DNA of 64,000 nucleotides, from contig JAFQEJ010000021.1 of assembly GCA_017399105.1 (NCBI GenBank), forward strand, positions 1-64,000, given 5' to 3'. Of the stretch, positions 59,630 to 64,000 are shown in pieces (within the stretch, counting starts at the first letter, position 1; every line of letters starts with the position of its first letter). A model generated the notes under the pieces. It did not search any database. It saw only the letters and a program-made list of their open reading frames with translations, and was not told where the DNA came from. Source of the stretch: Clostridia bacterium (GTDB lineage: Bacteria > Bacillota > Clostridia > Oscillospirales > CAG-272). Both the position numbers and the translations under genes were made by a program.

Positions 59630-61069
59630 TCAGTATGCCTTTGCCCAGAGTACCATATGCTTGGCAGGCTTGCCGCAGCATGCACAAACCTCGCCGACAC
59701 TTTCCTGCTCAAGAGGAATACAGCGGGAACCAACACCGGTTTCAGCCTTGATTCTGTCCTCGCACTCCTCGTCACCGCACCACATAGCACGAATGAAGCC
59801 GTCACCGTTTGCAGCCAGAGCCGCAGTGATTTCTTCCATGGTCTTGCAGTCGAAGGTGCGCTTTTCTCGATTCTCCAGCGCCTTGTTATAGATGCCGTCG
59901 CGAACAGCCTTGAGCTGCTCGGCAACTGCTTCCTCCAAATTGTCAAGAGAAGCAAAGGTCTTGTTTCTGTCGTGACGGGTAACCAGCACGCAGGAGTTGT
60001 TTTCGATGTCGCGGGGACCGATTTCCAGACGAACCGGCACGCCCTTCATCTCATACTCGGAGAATTTCCATCCGGGCGAGTTGTCGGAAGCGTCCACCTT
60101 GACACGGAACTTCGCCGACAGGCGCGCACGGAGCTCTTCAGCCTTTTCGAGCACGCCTTCCTTGTGCTGCTGTACCGGAATGATGACGACCTGAATGGGG
60201 GCAATCGCAGGGGGCAGAACCAGACCGTTGTTGTCGCCATGTGTCATGATAATGCCGCCGATCATGCGGGTTGTGCAGCCCCAGGATGTTTGATGAGGAT
60301 ACTGGAGCTTGTTGTCCTTGTCTGTATACTGAATATCGAATGCCTTTGCAAAACCGTCGCCGAAGTAGTGGGAGGTGGCAACCTGAAGAGCTTTGCCGTC
60401 ATGCATGAGTGCTTCGAGGGCATAGGTGTCTTCTGCACCAGCGAACTTGTCGCTGGGAGTCTTTACGCCCTTGACAACAGGCATTGCCAGATCCTGCTCA
60501 TGGAAGTCTGCATAACAGTTGAGCATCTGCACAGTCTCGGCAATCGCTTCCTCAGCGGTAGCATGCATCGTGTGACCCTCCTGCCAGAGAAATTCACGGC
60601 TGCGAAGGAAGGGGCGGGTTGTTTTCTCCCAGCGAACAACCGAACACCACTGGTTGTAGAGCTTGGGAAGATCGCGGTAAGAACGGATAATATTCGCGTA
60701 ATGCTCGCAGAACAGAGTCTCGGAGGTGGGGCGCACGCAGAGCTTTTCTGTAAGCTTTTCGCTGCCGCCGTGGGTGACCCATGCAACCTCGGGAGCGAAT
60801 CCTGCCACATGCTCCTTTTCCTTATTCAGCAGGCTCTCGGGAATGAACATGGGCATGTAAACATTCTCGTGACCGAGTGCCTTAAAGCGGTCATCCAGAT
60901 TCTTCTGGATATTTTCCCAGATCGCGTAGCCATAGGGACGGATGATCATGCATCCCTTGACGCTGGAATAATCGATGAGGTCTGCCTTTTTGCAGATATC
61001 GGTGTACCACTGAGCAAAATCCACATCCATTGATGTGATCTGCTCAACCATTTTTTTATCCTGTGCCAT
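59630..61069 (-). CDS. proS: Prolyl-tRNA synthetase (archaeal/eukaryotic-like type)
   Basis: A 479-residue class II aminoacyl-tRNA synthetase charging tRNA-Pro. It lacks the long editing insertion of bacterial-type ProS and is of the ProS3 type: [19 protein letters not shown], then motif 2 [20 protein letters not shown], then [14 protein letters not shown] as motif 3 region. The C-terminal zinc-type tail [16 protein letters not shown] is typical of this form. ATG 61069 is used because AAAGGTGG lies 9 bases upstream. A clean promoter precedes it; no T-box leader is visible here. Confidence 0.95.
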   Translation of the reverse strand: MAQDKKMVEQITSMDVDFAQWYTDICKKADLIDYSSVKGCMIIRPYGYAIWENIQKNLDDRFKALGHENVYMPMFIPESLLNKEKEHVAGFAPEVAWVTHGGSEKLTEKLCVRPTSETLFCEHYANIIRSYRDLPKLYNQWCSVVRWEKTTRPFLRSREFLWQEGHTMHATAEEAIAETVQMLNCYADFHEQDLAMPVVKGVKTPSDKFAGAEDTYALEALMHDGKALQVATSHYFGDGFAKAFDIQYTDKDNKLQYPHQTSWGCTTRMIGGIIMTHGDNNGLVLPPAIAPIQVVIIPVQQHKEGVLEKAEELRARLSAKFRVKVDASDNSPGWKFSEYEMKGVPVRLEIGPRDIENNSCVLVTRHDRNKTFASLDNLEEAVAEQLKAVRDGIYNKALENREKRTFDCKTMEEITAALAANGDGFIRAMWCGDEECEDRIKAETGVGSRCIPLEQESVGEVCACCGKPAKHMVLWAKAY

Positions 61070-61120
61070 TATGAAAACCACCTTTTAGTGTTATTTACAT
61101 GAGATAATGAATTATATTAT

Positions 61121-61149
61121 ATGATAACATAAATCGGAGATTATGTCAA
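61121..61149 (-). promoter_or_regulatory. Promoter of proS
   Basis: Minus-strand TTGACA (61149-61144) and TATCAT (61126-61121) with a 17-base spacer, about 50 bases before the start codon. Confidence 0.75.
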
Positions 61150-61174
61150 GATGAATGCCGGAAATCAAAGAAAA

Positions 61175-61194
61175 AGGGGGCTTTTAAGCTCCCT
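61175..61194 (-). terminator. Terminator of the DUF5694 gene
   Basis: AGGGGGCT (61175-61182) pairs with AGCTCCCT (61187-61194) with one mismatch; on the minus strand the tail is TTTTTC. Confidence 0.75.
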
Positions 61195-61196
61195 TA

Positions 61197-61931
61197 TTAT
61201 TTTAAATATTCATCCGCATTAATCAGACGCATATCGGCATCGTGTTTAATGAAATCCTTTAGCAGCTTCAAATGCCCCGCACCGTATACAATACAGACGC
61301 GATTGTGACCGTCTGCCACTGCCTTCAGCTTCTCGAAAATCTTCACATTGCGCTCGTACCAGCTCGCATACATCATCTCACCCTCACGGCAGATCTTTCG
61401 CGCCGATTTATAAATTACATCGTGATTCTTCCTTGAGAATTCACTGCTGTTGAAATAGCGAAGCTGAGACAGTACCGATTCGGTTTCGTGCGAATTGACC
61501 TCATGCATAAAGCTGTCGACGCCTGCGCGATAATCTCGAACCTCGGGGGTATCGATTGCGAGAAGGCTCTCATCCAAAATCAGCTCCTCGTCGATGGCAT
61601 ATATCCGATCAAGACCGCAGAGCTTACCCAGCCTGAATCCGATCTGGATGGCTTCATTGTTGAGCGTGACCGGATATCGCTGCCCGTATAGTGTGATTTC
61701 GCCTAAAACCGTGCGGCGCATTTTGTCACTATCGCAGAAAATCATAGGATCAAGGGCGTTATAGAGGATATCGATATCCTCCTGTGCACCTGCTTCCACG
61801 CAGATGGCATCGGGATGAAACGCAGAAAGCCTGTCACAGAGCGATGACAGTTCAGACTGACTATCTTCGCTGAATATATCGATTTTGGTTTGCAGAAAGT
61901 GGAAGCTGCCGAGCAGCAGAATATCGGTCAT
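61197..61931 (-). CDS. DUF5694 (TraB-like) protein
   Basis: A 244-residue protein. MTDILLLGSFHF at the start and the C-terminal IVYGAGHLKLLKDFI match the pattern of the DUF5694/TraB-like family, whose GxxH and GAGH motifs suggest metal-dependent chemistry but whose function is unknown. ATG 61931 follows CAGGAG. It lies 19 bases after the alpha-galactosidase gene on the same strand, so the two are one operon. A terminator follows. Confidence 0.78.
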   Translation of the reverse strand: MTDILLLGSFHFLQTKIDIFSEDSQSELSSLCDRLSAFHPDAICVEAGAQEDIDILYNALDPMIFCDSDKMRRTVLGEITLYGQRYPVTLNNEAIQIGFRLGKLCGLDRIYAIDEELILDESLLAIDTPEVRDYRAGVDSFMHEVNSHETESVLSQLRYFNSSEFSRKNHDVIYKSARKICREGEMMYASWYERNVKIFEKLKAVADGHNRVCIVYGAGHLKLLKDFIKHDADMRLINADEYLK

Positions 61932-61950
61932 GTTTTGCTCCTGTTTATTA

Positions 61951-63882
61951 TCAGTCGCCGAGGCGTGTATAGTGCAGTACGATGCTGTGAGGCTTCTCCT
62001 TGGCGCAGAAGGTGAGCTTGAAGCCTTCGCTGACTTCAGCTTCAAACTTCTCGCCGGTATCGATATCCTCGAAAAGATAGCGCCCTACATCGATCACAGG
62101 CTCGACCTCAAAGCTGTCGGGCTCATAATCCTGGCGGAAGAAGCCAAGAATCAAGCCACCGTTCAGATCGGGACGGTCGAACTGGTAGCAGTATCTGTCG
62201 TTGGTATTGATGCTGCATGGGGTGAGCGCATAGAAGCTGCCCGAGAAGTAGGGCTTGGCAAGCTGATAATGCTCGAGCATGCGCTTGTGCCATGCTACGG
62301 GATAATCATCGGCAATTTTTGTGTGCTGTTCATTGGGATTCTCAAAGCCTACGATGTGGAATAAACCGAATCCCATGCCGCCGTAAAGTCCGCTGTGGAA
62401 GTTATAAGTGTTGCCCGGGCGCATGGGCGGCGCGCAGTTGGCGAGCGGAACGAAGTGTCCCATGCCGTTTGTGGCGACCTGTGCACCGATGGGATCCGAT
62501 CCGGGATGGCAGTTGTAATCGGAGCGCCAGAGCACGTAGGAGCGCTTCACCGTTTCAAGGTCGATGCGCGAGCCGCCGCCTCCGCAATTGTCGATGATCA
62601 TGCCGGGAAAGCGGGTGAGCAGCTCATCCCAATAATCGTAGAAGAGCTGAAGAGTCTTCATCTCATTGATGCCCACGCGCTCAATCTCATCGGAAAGATA
62701 ACCGAAGCCCGAATCCTCACGGTAGCAGTCGACACCGTTTTCTTTGATGGTTTTGCAGATATCCTCGATCAGATAGCGGCGCGCTTCGGGATTGATGAAG
62801 TCGATGCGGTGATGGATGGTCTTGCGGGCGTTGGCGCCGATGGGATGCTCTTCGGTGCGATCATCGCCCCATTCGGGATGCTCTTTGTGCCAGCCGATGC
62901 CGTCATTGCAGCAGAAGGTGTGGAACCAGAGCAGTAGCTTCATGCCGCAGTCTTGGGCAGCATTAGATATGAGCTTCAGTCCATCCGGATTGGCACAGCA
63001 GTTCTCCGACCGGTCCCCTATATATGTCCAATTCTTTACATAGTTATTCTGGTATTCGTCTGTGATGTGATAGGGACTGTGCCAACCTGCATCCATACAG
63101 TAGCAGTCAAATCTCAGTCCCAGCTCTTTGATCTTCTTGATGTAGGCAAGGTGATTCTTGGTTCTCATGCCGCCCCAGGACTGACAGCAGATGGGAGGTG
63201 TAGGCTCGCCATGCTCATCCTTGGGGATATAGTGAAGCACCAGGTGATTGCGCAGGAGATTGAAGGAGCGCTTGAGATCGCCCTGCCAGAAGATGGTGAG
63301 CATGCGGATGTTGCGTACCCATTCACCGGGGAGAAGATGAAAGTTGGTGGCATTCATCGATACCGTCACATGGATGCCGCCCTCGACTCGCGTAAAGCTT
63401 GCGCCCCAACCACCGGTAAAGCCCAGACCGAAGATGACGCCGCCGCTGCCGGTTTTGAGATTGAAGAAGGGCAGATGTGAGCGGGAACCGTGGGATGTGA
63501 GCGTAAAGGGCTCCTTTGTGATCGACTGCTCCATCAGCGCAAAGTCGTCTGTGGCAGCGACTGTGCCCTTGGTGTAATAGAGTGTAGCATCGCCATCGGC
63601 AGCAAAAACATAGTCAAGCGCCATTACATCCTTGATCTGCAAGGTCTTTTTATTGCCAATGCAGTCGAATCGCGGGAGCCACTCAACCGCTGCCGAATTC
63701 TCGTAGGTGTCAAAGGAATAAGAAAACTTCAGTTTTCCGTCAGCAGAGGTGCAGATTCCCTTTTCACAGGTGAAGCCTTCGGGGAAGGGAATACCGTCAT
63801 AGGTAAAGGAGAGCGGTGCTTTGCCCTGAATGAAATTGCCTGCAAGCTGAAGTTCAATAGGAGTTGCTTTAAGCTTAAACAT
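61951..63882 (-). CDS. Alpha-galactosidase-like protein (GH36, clan GH-D)
   Basis: A 643-residue glycoside hydrolase. An N-terminal beta-sandwich (about 1-230) precedes the TIM barrel: PICCQSWGGMRTKNHLAYIKK starts it and LRFDCYCMDAGWH is the second-strand motif. The likely nucleophile Asp is in DCYREDSGFGYL (about 403) and the acid-base Asp in LWRSDYNCHPGSD (about 460). The remaining domain is a C-terminal beta-sandwich. There is no signal peptide. It probably releases alpha-galactose (or a related sugar) from imported oligosaccharides. The start lies after a weak ribosome site (AGAAATA). Confidence 0.87.
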   Translation of the reverse strand: MFKLKATPIELQLAGNFIQGKAPLSFTYDGIPFPEGFTCEKGICTSADGKLKFSYSFDTYENSAAVEWLPRFDCIGNKKTLQIKDVMALDYVFAADGDATLYYTKGTVAATDDFALMEQSITKEPFTLTSHGSRSHLPFFNLKTGSGGVIFGLGFTGGWGASFTRVEGGIHVTVSMNATNFHLLPGEWVRNIRMLTIFWQGDLKRSFNLLRNHLVLHYIPKDEHGEPTPPICCQSWGGMRTKNHLAYIKKIKELGLRFDCYCMDAGWHSPYHITDEYQNNYVKNWTYIGDRSENCCANPDGLKLISNAAQDCGMKLLLWFHTFCCNDGIGWHKEHPEWGDDRTEEHPIGANARKTIHHRIDFINPEARRYLIEDICKTIKENGVDCYREDSGFGYLSDEIERVGINEMKTLQLFYDYWDELLTRFPGMIIDNCGGGGSRIDLETVKRSYVLWRSDYNCHPGSDPIGAQVATNGMGHFVPLANCAPPMRPGNTYNFHSGLYGGMGFGLFHIVGFENPNEQHTKIADDYPVAWHKRMLEHYQLAKPYFSGSFYALTPCSINTNDRYCYQFDRPDLNGGLILGFFRQDYEPDSFEVEPVIDVGRYLFEDIDTGEKFEAEVSEGFKLTFCAKEKPHSIVLHYTRLGD

Positions 63883-63946
63883 AGACTATTTCTTCTGTGA
63901 ATGTTATAGGAAAAATACATTTATTGTGCTAAGTAAATGGAATTGA

Positions 63947-64000
63947 TTATTCAATCTTCTGGAATGTTTCAATGGCTTTAGCAACTGCTTTTTCGATCCT
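63947..64000 (-). CDS. Solute-binding lipoprotein (paralog 5), 3' end only
   Basis: Seventeen codons on the minus strand, RIEKAVAKAIETFQKIE followed by TAA at 63949-63947, match the C-terminal helix of the four lipoproteins at 13-30 kb (for example KIEKQLQKTIEKFQELN). The rest lies beyond the window. This is the fifth copy, next to an alpha-galactosidase. Confidence 0.6.
   Translation of the reverse strand, partial: RIEKAVAKAIETFQKIE

Noticed and set aside
59657..61033. A 458-codon open frame antisense to proS
   Set aside because: The prolyl-tRNA synthetase motifs on the minus strand are unambiguous.

Overview
This window reads as a chromosomal segment of an anaerobic, probably spore-forming member of the Clostridia (Oscillospirales-like gut or rumen bacterium); the species cannot be named from sequence alone. 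The evidence is a ctsR-mcsA-mcsB-clpC heat-shock operon with CtsR boxes, MecA, CarD, a T-box leader, a ZTP (pfl) riboswitch in front of pyruvate formate-lyase, meso-diaminopimelate dehydrogenase, SpoIID-like peptidoglycan-binding proteins, Gram-positive lipoproteins and sigma-A promoters with 17-base spacers. Base composition is near half G+C in most genes. One AT-rich gene (49.3-50.3 kb) stands out. No tRNA, rRNA, CRISPR array, transposase or phage gene was seen.

Layout. 0.1-3.8 kb: a plus-strand operon for D-amino-acid and peptide metabolism (HAD phosphatase, alanine racemase, C26 glutamine-amidotransferase-like hydrolase, DmpA/P1 peptidase). 3.9-6.3 kb: an exported ADP-ribosylglycohydrolase-family lipoprotein. 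6.6-9.7 kb: ZTP riboswitch, pflB, pflA. 9.8-13.1 kb: ddh, an AlbA_2/Schlafen-type regulator, a Nudix hydrolase and a DUF523 protein. 13.2-16.3 kb: two tandem solute-binding lipoproteins. 16.4-19.3 kb: a T-box leader and a fused TIM-barrel/acyl-CoA synthetase gene. 19.4-21.8 kb: three genes with peptidoglycan-binding repeats. 21.9-26.5 kb: the CtsR regulon operon. 26.6-30.3 kb: two more solute-binding lipoproteins on either side of a Cu/Zn superoxide dismutase-like gene. 31-38 kb: a membrane protein, then a fucose locus (GH29 fucosidase, AraC regulator, GHL6-type glycosidase, fucose isomerase). 38.1-39.2 kb: a decayed solute-binding-protein tail and a surface protein interrupted at a run of ten G. 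39.4-49.1 kb: threonine aldolase, alpha/beta hydrolase, UvrD-like helicase, an exported six-hairpin-type protein, an MFS carrier and a two-gene amino-acid ABC importer. 49.2-58.2 kb: XRE-TPR regulator, CarD, a GHL10-amidase fusion, an LRR lipoprotein, MecA, family-4 uracil-DNA glycosylase, an AEC transporter and an acetyltransferase. 58.3-64 kb, minus strand: a nucleotidyltransferase-GNAT fusion, prolyl-tRNA synthetase, a DUF5694 protein, a GH36-like alpha-galactosidase and the 3' end of a fifth solute-binding lipoprotein.

How it fits together. The segment mixes housekeeping functions (heat shock and protein quality control, one-carbon and formate fermentation, proline charging, DNA repair) with glycan foraging: fucosidase, fucose isomerase, alpha-galactosidase, the six-hairpin-type protein, a CBM9-like surface protein and many solute-binding lipoproteins. 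None of the solute-binding lipoproteins has a permease beside it.

The points most worth a second look are the T-box-controlled TIM-barrel/acyl-CoA synthetase fusion, the ten-G tract that puts a surface protein out of frame (possible phase variation), the nucleotidyltransferase-acetyltransferase fusion, the cytoplasmic-looking Cu/Zn SOD with Lys at the usual Arg position, an ABC permease whose Shine-Dalgarno sequence points to an AUC start codon, and the five-copy (plus one relic) lipoprotein family.
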